64,000 nt of DNA from Bordetella sp. FB-8. GTDB taxonomy: Bacteria; Pseudomonadota; Gammaproteobacteria; Burkholderiales; Burkholderiaceae_B. The position numbers were made by a program, and so were the translations under genes. Under the pieces are notes generated by a model. The model worked only from the letters and a program-made list of their open reading frames with translations, was not told the origin of the DNA and did no database searches. Shown here piece by piece: positions 17,696-27,131 of the stretch. Where the stretch lies: contig NZ_KB907784.1 of assembly GCF_000382185.1 (NCBI RefSeq), positions 1,150,057-1,214,056 of the forward strand, read 5' to 3'. Every line of letters starts with the position of its first letter. Within the stretch, counting starts at the first letter, position 1.

Positions 17696-18640
17696 ATGAC
17701 ATATCGCGAAATCAAGACAGTGGGCGTGGTGGGAACCGGACTGATCGGCGCGAGCTGGGCTGCTTTCTTTCTCGCCCGCGGTTTTCGCGTCGTCGCCACC
17801 GACCCCGCCCCGGGCGCCCAGGCACGGCTGCGCGATTTCATCGGCAAGGCATGGCCGGCCCTGAACCGGCTGGGGGCAACCGCGGAGACCGCCCCCCCCG
17901 AACCAGTCTTCGCGGACTCCCTCGAAGACTGCGTCTTACAAGCGGATTTCATCCAGGAGTCAGGTCCCGAGCGCGCGGATATCAAGCGGGAGGCCTACGT
18001 CAAAATGGATGCCCTGGCGGCGCCCGACGTGATCCTCGCATCCAGCACCTCGGGCTTGCGCCCGAGCCAGCTGCAGCAGGGCTGCCATCATCCCGGGCGC
18101 ATCCTGGTCGGCCACCCCTTCAACCCGCCGCACATCGTCCCCCTGGTCGAGGTCGTCGGCGGCGCGGCCACGGATCCTGCGGCGCTCGATCGTGCCGAGT
18201 CGTTCTACAAGTCGCTGGGCAAGATCACCATACGCGTGCGCCGCGAACTGACCGGCCACGTCTCGAACCGCCTGCAGGCCGCGCTCTGGCGCGAGGCCTA
18301 CCATTTGGTGGCATCGGGCGTCGTGACGGCGTCCGAGGTCGATGCGGCCATCGCCCACGGCCCCGGACTGCGATGGGCCCTGATGGGGCCGATGCTGCTG
18401 GGCGAGCTGGGTGGCGGCGAAGGCGGCCTGCGGCACTTCCTGGACCATATCGGCCCCCTGATCGAAAGAATCTGGGCCGAGCAGGGCCAGACCGAATTGA
18501 CCGGCGAGGTCAAGAAAACCCTGGTGGACAGCACCAACGCCGAGATGGCCGGACTCGATACCGAGGCAATGCTGCAGGAGCGCGATGCCCTGCTGGTCGA
18601 CCTGATCAACGCCAAGGCCCAGGCGCGCAACCTGCCCTGA
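17696..18640 (+). CDS. 3-hydroxyacyl-CoA / L-carnitine dehydrogenase family protein
   Basis: A 314-residue NAD-dependent dehydrogenase. The N-terminal Rossmann domain begins VGVVGTGLIGASWAAFFLARG with the GxGxxG motif. The catalytic region has LASSTSGLRPSQL and GHPFNPPHIVPLVEVV with the conserved His, and the C-terminal helical domain follows HVSNRLQAALWREA. The whole is close in form to L-carnitine dehydrogenases and short 3-hydroxyacyl-CoA dehydrogenases. It lacks the hydratase domain of fused fatty-acid oxidation enzymes. About 190 gene-free bases precede it, so it may have its own promoter. Linkage to the sulfatase cassette is by position only. Confidence 0.83.
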   Translation: MTYREIKTVGVVGTGLIGASWAAFFLARGFRVVATDPAPGAQARLRDFIGKAWPALNRLGATAETAPPEPVFADSLEDCVLQADFIQESGPERADIKREAYVKMDALAAPDVILASSTSGLRPSQLQQGCHHPGRILVGHPFNPPHIVPLVEVVGGAATDPAALDRAESFYKSLGKITIRVRRELTGHVSNRLQAALWREAYHLVASGVVTASEVDAAIAHGPGLRWALMGPMLLGELGGGEGGLRHFLDHIGPLIERIWAEQGQTELTGEVKKTLVDSTNAEMAGLDTEAMLQERDALLVDLINAKAQARNLP

Positions 18641-18693
18641 GCCTTGAAATCCGATCGGCAGCCCCTACTTAATCCCCTCAAAGGGAGCCAAGC

Positions 18694-19227
18694 ATGGAAC
18701 AGTTTCACGCCACCACCATTATCTGCGTGCGCCGCGGCGATCAGGTCGCCCTGGGCGGAGACGGCCAGGTCACCCTGGGCAATATCGTCATCAAGGCCAC
18801 GGCCCGCAAGATCCGCCGTCTCTACCACGACAAGATCCTGGCCGGCTTTGCCGGCGCCACCGCCGACGCCTTCACCCTGCAGGAGCGCTTCGAGGCCAAA
18901 CTCGAAAAACACCAGGGCAACCTGATGCGCGCCGCCGTCGAACTCACGCGCGACTGGCGCACCGACCGCGTCCTGCGCCGCCTGGAAGCCATGCTCATCG
19001 TGGCCGACGCCGAGCACACCCTGGTCCTCACCGGCACCGGCGACGTGCTCGAACCCGAGCACGGCCTGGCCGCCATCGGCTCGGGCGGCGCCTACGCCCA
19101 ATCGGCCGCCCTGGCCCTGCTGCACAACACCGAGATGGCGCCCGCGGAAATCGTCAAGAAGTCGCTGGAAATCGCCGGCGACCTGTGCATATACACCAAC
19201 CAGAATCACCTCGTCGAGACGCTGTAA
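18694..19227 (+). CDS. hslV: ATP-dependent protease peptidase subunit HslV
   Basis: A 177-residue proteasome-like peptidase forming the HslUV protease core. The catalytic threonine is exposed after processing in [14 protein letters not shown]. The GDGQVTLGN and [14 protein letters not shown] segments are typical. An AAGGGAG ribosome site precedes the ATG. hslU follows after 184 bases, a longer gap than in many relatives. These genes mark the return to core genome after the catabolic cassette. Confidence 0.96.
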   Translation: MEQFHATTIICVRRGDQVALGGDGQVTLGNIVIKATARKIRRLYHDKILAGFAGATADAFTLQERFEAKLEKHQGNLMRAAVELTRDWRTDRVLRRLEAMLIVADAEHTLVLTGTGDVLEPEHGLAAIGSGGAYAQSAALALLHNTEMAPAEIVKKSLEIAGDLCIYTNQNHLVETL

Positions 19228-19411
19228 GAACGCTTCGCCCCCCACGATGCAGCAAGCCGAGGACCCCGGAGCAATCCGAAGCACAGGGGCCTTCTAGCCC
19301 CCGAGCATCGGAATTGCGCAGGGCAGCCTCGGCGTCTAAAGAACGCAGCTAACGACGGCGGCCCAAGCCCTGGGCAGCTCAAGAACCCATACACCCCGGA
19401 ACGCAAACGAC

Positions 19412-20746
19412 ATGTCCGCCTCCACCATGACCCCCGGAGAAATCGTCTCCGAACTCGACAAATACATCATCGGCCAGCACAACGCCAAGCGTGCCGTCGC
19501 CGTGGCGCTGCGCAACCGCTGGCGCCGCCAGCAGGTCGCCGAACCCCTGCGCCATGAAATCCACCCCAAGAACATCCTGATGATCGGCCCCACCGGCGTG
19601 GGCAAGACCGAGATCGCGCGCCGCCTGGCCAAACTGGCCAACGCGCCCTTCATCAAGATCGAGGCCACCAAATTCACCGAGGTCGGCTACGTCGGCCGCG
19701 ATGTCGACACCATCATCCGCGACCTCACCGAGTTCGCGGTCAAGCAGTCCCGCGAACAGGAAATGCGCCGCGTGCGCAGCCACGCCGAGGACGCCGCCGA
19801 AGACCGCATCCTGGACGTGCTCGTGCCGCCCTCGCGCAACGCCGCGGGCGAACCCGAGCGCAATAGCGAAAGCCCCACGCGCCAGACTTTCCGCAAACGC
19901 CTGCGCGAAGGCCAGCTGGACGACACCGAAATCGAGATCGACATCGCCCAGCCCGTGCCGCAGCTGGACGTCATGTCGCCTCCCGGCATGGAGGAAATGG
20001 CCGAGCAACTGCGCGGCATGTTCGCCGGCCTGGCGCGCGACAAGACCAAGCCCAAGAAGGTCAAGATCAAGGACGCCTTCAAGCTCATCATCGACGAAGA
20101 AGCCGGCAAGCGCATCAACGAAGACGACATCAAGACCGCCGCCGTCGTCAATGTGGAGCAAAACGGCATCGTCTTTCTGGACGAGATCGACAAAATCGCC
20201 GCGCGCCAGGAAACCGGCGGCGCCGACGTCTCGCGTCAGGGCGTGCAGCGCGACCTGCTGCCGCTGGTCGAGGGCACCACGGTCAACACGCGCTACGGCA
20301 TGGTGCGCACCGACCACATCCTGTTCATCGCCTCGGGCGCCTTCCATCTGTCGCGCCCGTCCGATCTCATCCCCGAACTGCAGGGACGCTTTCCCATCCG
20401 CGTCGAACTCGAATCGCTCACCGCCAAGGATTTCGTGAGCATCCTGTCCGACACCGATGCCTCGCTCATCAAGCAGTACTCGGCGCTGCTGGACACCGAA
20501 GACGTGCACCTCGAATTCACCGACGAGGGCATCGAGCGGCTGGCCGAACTGGCCTTCTCGGTCAACGAGCGCACCGAAAACATCGGCGCCCGCAGGCTGT
20601 ACACCGTGATGGAAAAGCTGCTGGATGAACTGTCCTTCGATGCCGGCGCGCACGGCGGCAAGACCGTGAAGATCGACGCGGCCTATGTCGACGCGCAGCT
20701 GGCCGACGCGGCGGCCAACCAGGACCTGGCGCGCTACGTGCTCTGA
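19412..20746 (+). CDS. hslU: ATP-dependent protease ATPase subunit HslU
   Basis: A 444-residue AAA+ unfoldase that feeds substrates to HslV. It contains the N-terminal [16 protein letters not shown], Walker [16 protein letters not shown], the pore motif GYVGRD, an intermediate I-domain (about residues 110-240), Walker [13 protein letters not shown] and sensor regions including GRFPIRVEL and [10 protein letters not shown]. Length matches the E. coli protein (443). A long hairpin follows the gene. Confidence 0.97.
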   Translation: MSASTMTPGEIVSELDKYIIGQHNAKRAVAVALRNRWRRQQVAEPLRHEIHPKNILMIGPTGVGKTEIARRLAKLANAPFIKIEATKFTEVGYVGRDVDTIIRDLTEFAVKQSREQEMRRVRSHAEDAAEDRILDVLVPPSRNAAGEPERNSESPTRQTFRKRLREGQLDDTEIEIDIAQPVPQLDVMSPPGMEEMAEQLRGMFAGLARDKTKPKKVKIKDAFKLIIDEEAGKRINEDDIKTAAVVNVEQNGIVFLDEIDKIAARQETGGADVSRQGVQRDLLPLVEGTTVNTRYGMVRTDHILFIASGAFHLSRPSDLIPELQGRFPIRVELESLTAKDFVSILSDTDASLIKQYSALLDTEDVHLEFTDEGIERLAELAFSVNERTENIGARRLYTVMEKLLDELSFDAGAHGGKTVKIDAAYVDAQLADAAANQDLARYVL

Positions 20747-20776
20747 GTTCAAGGGCGCCGATCGTCTTCGGCAAGC

Positions 20777-20810
20777 ATGCAGGCCGCTGCCGCACGGCAG
20801 CGGCCTGCAT
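20777..20810 (+). terminator. Hairpin terminator candidate after hslU
   Basis: A perfect 15-base stem (ATGCAGGCCGCTGCC and its complement, loop GCAC) starts 31 bases past the hslU stop. No T-run follows, so it may be a Rho-assisted or processing hairpin. Confidence 0.55.
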
Positions 20811-21121
20811 CAGAAGCGAGAACAGCGTTGTCCGCGCCGGGAGCGCGAGATTAAGGCAACCCTGGCGTTTTGGGCCGAAGGGTTAGAAAAAACAGCGTAA
20901 CGGGGGAATCTGGGCCAGGCTTGGTCAGAATCGGTGTCGCTCTGCTGGATTGGCGGTTGGTTTTTCAATTATTTAGTAAAAATTCATCGCCACCGCGCTA
21001 TCCTGGCGGCATGCTTTGCGGCCGGGAACCCTTCCGCGCTTAAATCCATCCGCCTTCAAAGCCTCGTGCCCCCAGAACAAAACAGCGGCTAGAAAGCGAG
21101 CAACCATGCGCCATTGAAACC
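20811..21121. other. Gene-free region between hslU and the PAS-GGDEF-EAL gene
   Basis: About 310 bases without a convincing gene. It holds an AT-rich patch at about 20957-20990 (TTTTTCAATTATTTAGT and onward) in a GC-rich background, a likely promoter zone for the downstream cyclic-di-GMP gene, but no well-placed -35/-10 pair could be fixed. No RNA gene was recognised. Confidence 0.5.
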
Positions 21122-23227
21122 ATGCATCCCACTCGCGTGTCCTCGGAGTTTCTGCGCTCGCTGATCGAAAGCAGCAACGATGCGATCGTGTCCAAGACGC
21201 TGGGCGGCATTATCACCAGCTGGAATCCCGCCGCGGAGAAAATGTTCGGCTACACCGCCGAGGAAATGATCGGGCAATCGGTGAAAAGGCTTTTCCCCGC
21301 GCAACTGCGCGATGAAGAAGACCACATCATCGCGCAGATCGCGGCGGGCAAACGGGTCGAACATTTCGAAACCGTGCGCCTGCGCAAGGACGGCAGCACC
21401 TTCCCGGTATCCGTTACCGTATCGCCCATACGGGACGAGTCCGGCATCATCATCGCCGCCTCGAAAATCGTGCGGGACATTACCCTTCGGCGAACCCTCG
21501 AAGACCAGATGCGCCTGTCCGAGACGGTATTCAATTTTGCCACCGAGGCGATCATCGTGGCGGACGCCGATGGGCGCTTCATTCATGTGAACAAGGCATT
21601 CACGCAAATCACGGGCTATGGCCTGGAAGACGTAATAGGAAAGACGCCCGCGATCTTTCGCTCCAGCCGCCAGGCACCGGAAATCCAGCTCAAGATGCTG
21701 GGCGAGCTGAAGGCAACCGGGTATTGCCAAGGCGAAATCTGGAGCCGGAAAAAGACCGGCGAAGCGCTGGCCGTGTTGATAAACATCAGCCGCGTGCAAG
21801 AGCAGGACCACCTGCCTGGACGCCATATCGCCGTCTTCGCGGACATCACCGGCCTACGCGAACAACAAGAACTGATGGAGCGCATGGCGCACTTCGATTC
21901 GCTCACGGACCTGCCGAATCGGCTCTTGCTGGCCGAACGCCTGGAGCGCAGCCTGCTCAGGGCCGAAAAAGAGCAATCCGAAGTGGCGGTGGCCTACCTC
22001 GACCTGGATGGATTCAAAGACATCAACGACCACTATGGTCATGCCGTCGGCGACGAAGTCTTGGCGACGGTGGGGCGGCGTATGGCATCCGTGCTGCGTG
22101 ACAGCGACACCGTGGCGCGCGTCGGAGGAGACGAGTTCGTGCTTCTCATCGAATCGCGCGACGCACAGGAGGAATATCTCGGTGCGCTGCACCGCGTTCT
22201 TCAGATTTGCAAAGAGCCGATGCGAATCAGAGACCGTCTCATTACCCTGAGCGCAAGTGTCGGCATTACCGTTTTCCCGCGCGACGCATCCGACCCCGAC
22301 GTGCTGGTACGGCACGCCGATCTGGCCATGTACGAGGCCAAGCAATCGGGGCGCGATCGTATGCAGTTTTTTGATCCGGAACAGGATAAAAAAGCCAAAC
22401 AACGCTACGAACTGATCAAGGGCGTCTCACGCGCATTGGAAAATCAGGAACTGTTTCTGGAGTACCAACCTAAAGTCGATATCGTCACCGGAAAAATTTA
22501 TGGCGCCGAGGCGCTGATCCGGTGGCGCACCCCGGATGGCCAGGTCATCTACCCGGGCGACTTCATCCCTTTGATCGAAGATATGCCCATCATCGATGAA
22601 GTGGGCGACTACGTAATCCAGCGCGCACTCGTGCAAATTGAAAAGTGGTTCGCGCTGGGGCACGCGCTGTGCATCAGCGTCAATATCGCGCCTCACCATT
22701 TTCTTTCTCCCACCTTTGCATCGCGTCTGCGGGAACTGACCCGGCCCTACCGAGACCTGTTGGCCGGCCGCAAGTTGCTGGAGATAGAAATCATCGAAAC
22801 CCAGAAATTTCTCGACTTGCACGTGGTCTCGACGATCATGCAGACTTGCGCCAACATGGGCATCGGCTTTTCGCTGGATGATTTCGGAACCGGCTATTCT
22901 TCACTGCTCTATCTGAAAGAGCTGCCGGCCGAAACCATCAAAATCGATCAAAGTTTCGTGGCCGGCATGGCCGACAACCAACACGACCTCTTTCTGGTGC
23001 GCGCCATATTGGGCTTGGCGCAGGCGTTTCGGCGGGAAGTGATCGCCGAAGGCGTGGAAACGAAGGAGCAGGCCCGGATGCTGGTGGATATGGGCTGCTC
23101 GAATGTACAAGGCTACGGCGTTGCGCCCCCCATGACGGCAGACAAGTTCGAGCAATGGTGCGGCCAATGGCAGGATCGGATCAGTCCGGACCTGCTGCAA
23201 ACCGGCCTGGCATTTCCGGGCCTTTGA
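21122..23227 (+). CDS. PAS-PAS-GGDEF-EAL cyclic-di-GMP turnover protein
   Basis: A 701-residue cytoplasmic signalling protein. PAS 1 (about residues 5-120) contains NPAAEKMFGYTAEEMIGQS; PAS 2 (about 130-250) contains VNKAFTQITGYGLEDVIGKTP. The GGDEF domain has an intact RVGGDEF near residue 337, and the EAL domain has an intact YGAEALIRW near 462 plus DDFGTGYSSL. Both cyclase and phosphodiesterase sites look complete, so either or both could work under PAS control. No transmembrane segment is visible. The ATG is the first of the reading frame but has a weak ribosome site. Confidence 0.93.
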   Translation: MHPTRVSSEFLRSLIESSNDAIVSKTLGGIITSWNPAAEKMFGYTAEEMIGQSVKRLFPAQLRDEEDHIIAQIAAGKRVEHFETVRLRKDGSTFPVSVTVSPIRDESGIIIAASKIVRDITLRRTLEDQMRLSETVFNFATEAIIVADADGRFIHVNKAFTQITGYGLEDVIGKTPAIFRSSRQAPEIQLKMLGELKATGYCQGEIWSRKKTGEALAVLINISRVQEQDHLPGRHIAVFADITGLREQQELMERMAHFDSLTDLPNRLLLAERLERSLLRAEKEQSEVAVAYLDLDGFKDINDHYGHAVGDEVLATVGRRMASVLRDSDTVARVGGDEFVLLIESRDAQEEYLGALHRVLQICKEPMRIRDRLITLSASVGITVFPRDASDPDVLVRHADLAMYEAKQSGRDRMQFFDPEQDKKAKQRYELIKGVSRALENQELFLEYQPKVDIVTGKIYGAEALIRWRTPDGQVIYPGDFIPLIEDMPIIDEVGDYVIQRALVQIEKWFALGHALCISVNIAPHHFLSPTFASRLRELTRPYRDLLAGRKLLEIEIIETQKFLDLHVVSTIMQTCANMGIGFSLDDFGTGYSSLLYLKELPAETIKIDQSFVAGMADNQHDLFLVRAILGLAQAFRREVIAEGVETKEQARMLVDMGCSNVQGYGVAPPMTADKFEQWCGQWQDRISPDLLQTGLAFPGL

Positions 23228-23302
23228 ACCCGCGGTTCGCAAAAGCCGGCATTACTCGAAATGCGAACCCCGCAATGGGCCGCGGCGCTGCGGGGCCGAG
23301 CC

Positions 23303-24310
23303 TTAGGCAGCGGCGGGCCGACCGAAGAACGGGTAGTTCGGATCGTTGTACCCATGCGCCGACGCATGCCCCGGCGTCACCCAATCGTCGACCATGGCTT
23401 CTTGCTGGGCGTTGACCGCCACATCCAGCGCGCCGTAATAGTCCAGCATCTGCGCCAGCGTGCGCGGCCCGGCGATGACGCTGGTGACGATAGGGTTGGC
23501 CAGCACCCAGGCCGTGGCGAAGTGCCCCGGCTTGATGCCCTGGCCTGCGCAGTAGGCCACCAGTTCCTGGGCGATCTTGAGCGATTCCTCGCGGAACTCC
23601 GTATCCATGATGCGCTTGTCGCCGCGCCCGGCGCGCGTGTCGGCCGCCGGCGCCTGCCCCGGCGCGTACTTGCCCGTAAGCACGCCGCGCGCGATCGGGC
23701 TGTAAGGCACCACGCCCAGGCCAAAATGCGCGCAGGCCGGCAGGATTTCCACTTCCGGCATCCGGTTGAGCATGTTGTAGTAAGGCTGGCACACCACGGG
23801 CTTGGGCACGCCCAGCTTCTCGCACAGGCTCACCATCTCGGCGATGCGCCAACCGCGGAAGTTGGACACGCCGAAATAGCGCAGCTTGCCCGCGCGGATC
23901 AGCTCGCCCAGCGCCAACACCGTCTCCTCCAGGTTCTCGGCGTGATAGTCGCGGTGCAGATAAAGAATGTCCATATAGTCGGTGCCCAGGCGCCCGAGGC
24001 TCTGCTCCACGCCCTGTACCAGCCACTTGCGCGAATAGCGCCCGTGATTCCGGCCCTTGTCGAGCGCGTTGCCGATCTTGCTTGCCAGCACCCAGTCGTC
24101 GCGGTCCTGGGCAATGAGCTTGCCCACGACTTCTTCGGACCGGCCGCCGTTGTAAACGTCAGCCGTATCGATGAAATTGATGCCGTGCTCGCGCGCGCAG
24201 GCCACGATGTCGGCGGCCGCCTCGAAAGGCGACTGCTCGCCGAACATCATGGTCCCCAGGCACAGCCGGGATACGTCCAGATTGCTCTTGCCCAGACGAC
24301 GATATTGCAT
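23303..24310 (-). CDS. Aldo/keto reductase
   Basis: A 335-residue NADPH-dependent reductase of the AKR superfamily (YghZ/YajO-like shape). The N-terminus MQYRRLGKSNLDVSRLCLG is characteristic. The catalytic tetrad is visible: Asp and Tyr in FIDTADVYNGGRSE, Lys in VLASKIGN, His in LYLHRDYH. A cofactor-binding SVIAGPRT segment is near the C-terminus. Substrate unknown. It converges with the GGDEF-EAL gene and lies downstream of ybeD on the same strand. Confidence 0.92.
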   Translation of the reverse strand: MQYRRLGKSNLDVSRLCLGTMMFGEQSPFEAAADIVACAREHGINFIDTADVYNGGRSEEVVGKLIAQDRDDWVLASKIGNALDKGRNHGRYSRKWLVQGVEQSLGRLGTDYMDILYLHRDYHAENLEETVLALGELIRAGKLRYFGVSNFRGWRIAEMVSLCEKLGVPKPVVCQPYYNMLNRMPEVEILPACAHFGLGVVPYSPIARGVLTGKYAPGQAPAADTRAGRGDKRIMDTEFREESLKIAQELVAYCAGQGIKPGHFATAWVLANPIVTSVIAGPRTLAQMLDYYGALDVAVNAQQEAMVDDWVTPGHASAHGYNDPNYPFFGRPAAA

Positions 24311-24368
24311 GACCTGACTCCTCTATGCTTGAAACGCGACGGGTCAAGTCTACATCGGACGGCTGACG

Positions 24369-24641
24369 CTAAAGCACCACCGACACCATGTGATGCCCGT
24401 GCAGGGCGCGGTAGAGCGCGTCGAGTTGTTCGCGCGAGGTGGCGCGGACCGTGAAGGTCAGCCCCAGGTAGTTGCCGCCCTTGCTCGGGCGCATTTCGAC
24501 GGTGGCCGGATCGAATTGCGGGTCGAACTGCAGCACGATCTCGGTAAGCGTCTGCGCGAGATCGGGATGGTGCCTGCCCATGACCTTGATGGGAAAGTCG
24601 CTGGGATACTCGATCAGCGATTCTTCTGGCGGGATCTGCAT
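24369..24641 (-). CDS. ybeD: YbeD/DUF493 family protein
   Basis: A 90-residue protein of the DUF493 family, an ACT-like fold of unclear role. It has ESLIEYPSDFPIKVMG at the start and FTVRATSREQLDALYRAL near the end, both typical. It lies between dat and, in many relatives, lipB; here an aldo/keto reductase follows instead. The ribosome site AAAGGGAG precedes the ATG. Confidence 0.9.
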   Translation of the reverse strand: MQIPPEESLIEYPSDFPIKVMGRHHPDLAQTLTEIVLQFDPQFDPATVEMRPSKGGNYLGLTFTVRATSREQLDALYRALHGHHMVSVVL

Positions 24642-24664
24642 GTTTGCTCCCTTTTAGCGGTATT

Positions 24665-25534
24665 TCAAAGCGCCGCGACAAGCGCATCATAGCGCTCGCG
24701 CAGCGCGGCATACACCGGCCCCGGCTTGCCCGAACCCACCGGCTTGCCGTCGATGCGGACCACGGGCAGCACTTCCTTGGCGGCCGAAGTCAGCATGATT
24801 TCCGCGGCGGCCAGCACCTCGTCCCGGGACAGCTTGCGCGCCTCGAAAGGCACGCCGGCCTGCTCGGCCAGTTCGCCCATCAGGCCATAGCGTATGCCCT
24901 CCAGGATCAGGTTGTTCTTGGGTGGCGCCAACAAGGTGCCGCCGATCACCACCCAGGCATTGCATGCCGAACCCTCGCTCAGATAGCCGTCGCGGAACAT
25001 CACCACGTCGTCGACGCCGGCGTCCGTCGCGGCCTGCTTGGCCAGCACATTGCCCAGCAGCGAAATCGACTTGATCTCGCAATGCAGCCAGCGCTCGTCC
25101 GGCAAGGTGATGACGGACAGGCCCTGCTCGCGCTGGGCCTGGGTCGGCAGCACCAAGGTATTGACCATGCCGAACACCGTCGGCGTGACCGGCTCCTTGG
25201 GAAAGCCGTGGTCCCGCTTGGCCACGCCGCGCGTCACTTGCAGGTACACCAGACAGGTGGGCGCCGGCGCGCGCGCGATGAGCTGCCCGATCAGGGCCGT
25301 CCAGCCGGCGCGATCGCGCGGGTTGGCGATGCGGATGGCCGCCAGGCTGCGCTCCAGGCGATCGAGGTGATGTTCGATGCGAAACGGCTTGCCGTCGTAG
25401 ACGGGCACCACCTCATAGATGCCGTCGCCGAAGATGAAGCCGCGGTCGAGCACCGAGATCCTGGCCTGGCCGATCGGCATGAATTCGCCGTTCAGATAGA
25501 CCTGGCTGTCGCTCGCCATGCCGGGGATGATCAT
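24665..25534 (-). CDS. dat: D-amino acid aminotransferase
   Basis: A 289-residue fold-type IV PLP aminotransferase of the D-alanine transaminase/branched-chain group. The start at 25534 was chosen because a GCAGGAACG ribosome site precedes it; ATG 25519 is an alternative. The conserved VYLNGEFMPIGQARISVLDRG and GDGIYEVVPVYDG, the PLP lysine in LHCEIKSISLLGN, and the SEGSACNAWVV loop are visible. It probably supplies D-alanine or D-glutamate for cell wall synthesis, fitting the dacA gene upstream. Confidence 0.9.
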   Translation of the reverse strand: MIIPGMASDSQVYLNGEFMPIGQARISVLDRGFIFGDGIYEVVPVYDGKPFRIEHHLDRLERSLAAIRIANPRDRAGWTALIGQLIARAPAPTCLVYLQVTRGVAKRDHGFPKEPVTPTVFGMVNTLVLPTQAQREQGLSVITLPDERWLHCEIKSISLLGNVLAKQAATDAGVDDVVMFRDGYLSEGSACNAWVVIGGTLLAPPKNNLILEGIRYGLMGELAEQAGVPFEARKLSRDEVLAAAEIMLTSAAKEVLPVVRIDGKPVGSGKPGPVYAALRERYDALVAAL

Positions 25535-25638
25535 GCACGTTCCTGCAGAATGGAAAAGAAAAACTCGCCGACCGGCGGCGAGCATCGCGATGCGCGAACG
25601 CGGCCGGCCCGGCGCGATGCCGCGCCGGCCACCACCGC

Positions 25639-26922
25639 TTATTTGCTGGCGAAATGCCGCTTGATCGAGTCGATCATACGACCGATGAATCCGGCGCGCC
25701 CGACCGCGGTCTGCGCCACCAGCGGCTCGGTCCGCACGACCTTGCCGTCCAGCGTGAGATCGAGCGTGCCCACCTTCTGGCCCTTGGCCAGCGGCGCCAG
25801 CAGCGGATCAGGATAATGCGCCACGGGCTTGATGTCGCCGGTCTTGCCGCGCGGCACGGTCAGCCACACCGGCTTGGGCGGCCCCAGGCGCACCTTTTCG
25901 GACTGGCCCTCCCAGACACGCACGTCCATGCCCGGCTGGCTCTGGCCGTACAGCCTGACGTCGTCGAAATTCTGGAAGCCCCAGTTCAGCAGCTGCAGGC
26001 TGTCCTGCGAACGCGCCGTGGCGCTGGGCGTGCCCAGCACCACCGTCAGGATACGGCGGTCGCCGCGCAGCGCGGTGGCGATCATGCAATAGCCGGCCGC
26101 GTCGGTAAAACCGGTCTTCATGCCGTCCACCGACGAGTCGGCCCACAGCAGGCTGTTGCGGTTGGGCTGCTTGATGTTGTTGTAGGTGAATTCTTTTTGC
26201 TTGAAGTAGTGGAACAGCGTCGGGTGGTCGTTGATGATGTGCGCGGCCACGATGGCCAGATCGCGCGCGGTGGTCATGTGCTGCGGATCAGGCAGGCCGT
26301 CGACGTTGTCGAAATGCGTATTGCGCATGCCCAATTTCTGGGCTTGTTGGTTCATCAAGGTGACGAAGGCGTCGGTGCTGCCGGCCACGGCCTGGGCCAG
26401 GGCCACCGCGGAGTCGTTGCCCGAATCGACGATCAGGCCCTGCAGGAGCTGATCGACCGTGACCGGCAGGCGCGGCTGGATGAACATGCGCGAGCCGCCC
26501 GTGCGCCAGGCCTTCTCGGACACCGTCACCTGCTGGTCGAGCGGCAGGCGGCCCTCATCGACCGCGTCGGCGGCCAGGTAGAAGGTCATGAGTTTGGTCA
26601 ACGACGCAGGCGGGACCTGCATGTCGGCATTGGACTCGGTCAGTATCTGGCCGCTGGTGATGTCGACCGCGATCCACGCCTTGGCGTCGAGCGAGGGCGC
26701 GGGCACCACGGAAAGGCTGCTCACGTCCAGCGCCTTGGGGTCGACGAACGCAAACGAGGAGGAGGAAAGCCCCGCGATGCGCGTAGACGCGGCGGTGGCG
26801 GAGGAAGCGGCAGGCGTCGCGTCGGCCGCACAGGCTGCGGGCACGCCCACGGCAAGGATCGCCGCCGGCATCAACAGGCTCGCTACGGCAAGACGGGCAT
26901 AAGACGGGGATAGCTTCTTCAT
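25639..26922 (-). CDS. dacA: D-alanyl-D-alanine carboxypeptidase (penicillin-binding protein 5/6 type)
   Basis: A 427-residue periplasmic enzyme that trims the terminal D-Ala of peptidoglycan stem peptides. The start at 26922 gives a signal peptide (MKKLSPSYARLAVASLL, cleavage near ACA-AD). Active-site motifs are SLTK at about residue 106, SGN in IVDSGNDSAVALA, and KTG in VDGMKTGFT at about 268. A C-terminal beta domain and an amphipathic tail (IGRMIDSIKRHFASK) for membrane attachment follow. The Ala/Ser/Thr-rich linker after the signal peptide is longer than in E. coli. Confidence 0.95.
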   Translation of the reverse strand: MKKLSPSYARLAVASLLMPAAILAVGVPAACAADATPAASSATAASTRIAGLSSSSFAFVDPKALDVSSLSVVPAPSLDAKAWIAVDITSGQILTESNADMQVPPASLTKLMTFYLAADAVDEGRLPLDQQVTVSEKAWRTGGSRMFIQPRLPVTVDQLLQGLIVDSGNDSAVALAQAVAGSTDAFVTLMNQQAQKLGMRNTHFDNVDGLPDPQHMTTARDLAIVAAHIINDHPTLFHYFKQKEFTYNNIKQPNRNSLLWADSSVDGMKTGFTDAAGYCMIATALRGDRRILTVVLGTPSATARSQDSLQLLNWGFQNFDDVRLYGQSQPGMDVRVWEGQSEKVRLGPPKPVWLTVPRGKTGDIKPVAHYPDPLLAPLAKGQKVGTLDLTLDGKVVRTEPLVAQTAVGRAGFIGRMIDSIKRHFASK

Positions 26923-26991
26923 CAGCGACAACATCCAGTACGTAAAAAGACAAGCGAAGACAAGCGCGCGTACGGCGGGCAATAGCGTGCA

Positions 26992-26997
26992 ATTATA
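26992..26997 (-). promoter_or_regulatory. Probable -10 element of dacA
   Basis: A perfect TATAAT on the minus strand, 70 bases before the dacA start, in a 209-base gap between divergent neighbours. The -35 region is not a good match, so strength is uncertain. Confidence 0.45.
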
Positions 26998-27131
26998 GGC
27001 AGCCGCTTTACGGCGACGACGGCATGGACGCACCCCATTTTGCAAGAAATGCAATGTATTTGTTGCGTGTGATGACAACGCTTCGGATTGCCCGGCCCTA
27101 TCGCCAGCGCACGACAACAATCGGCCAGGGG

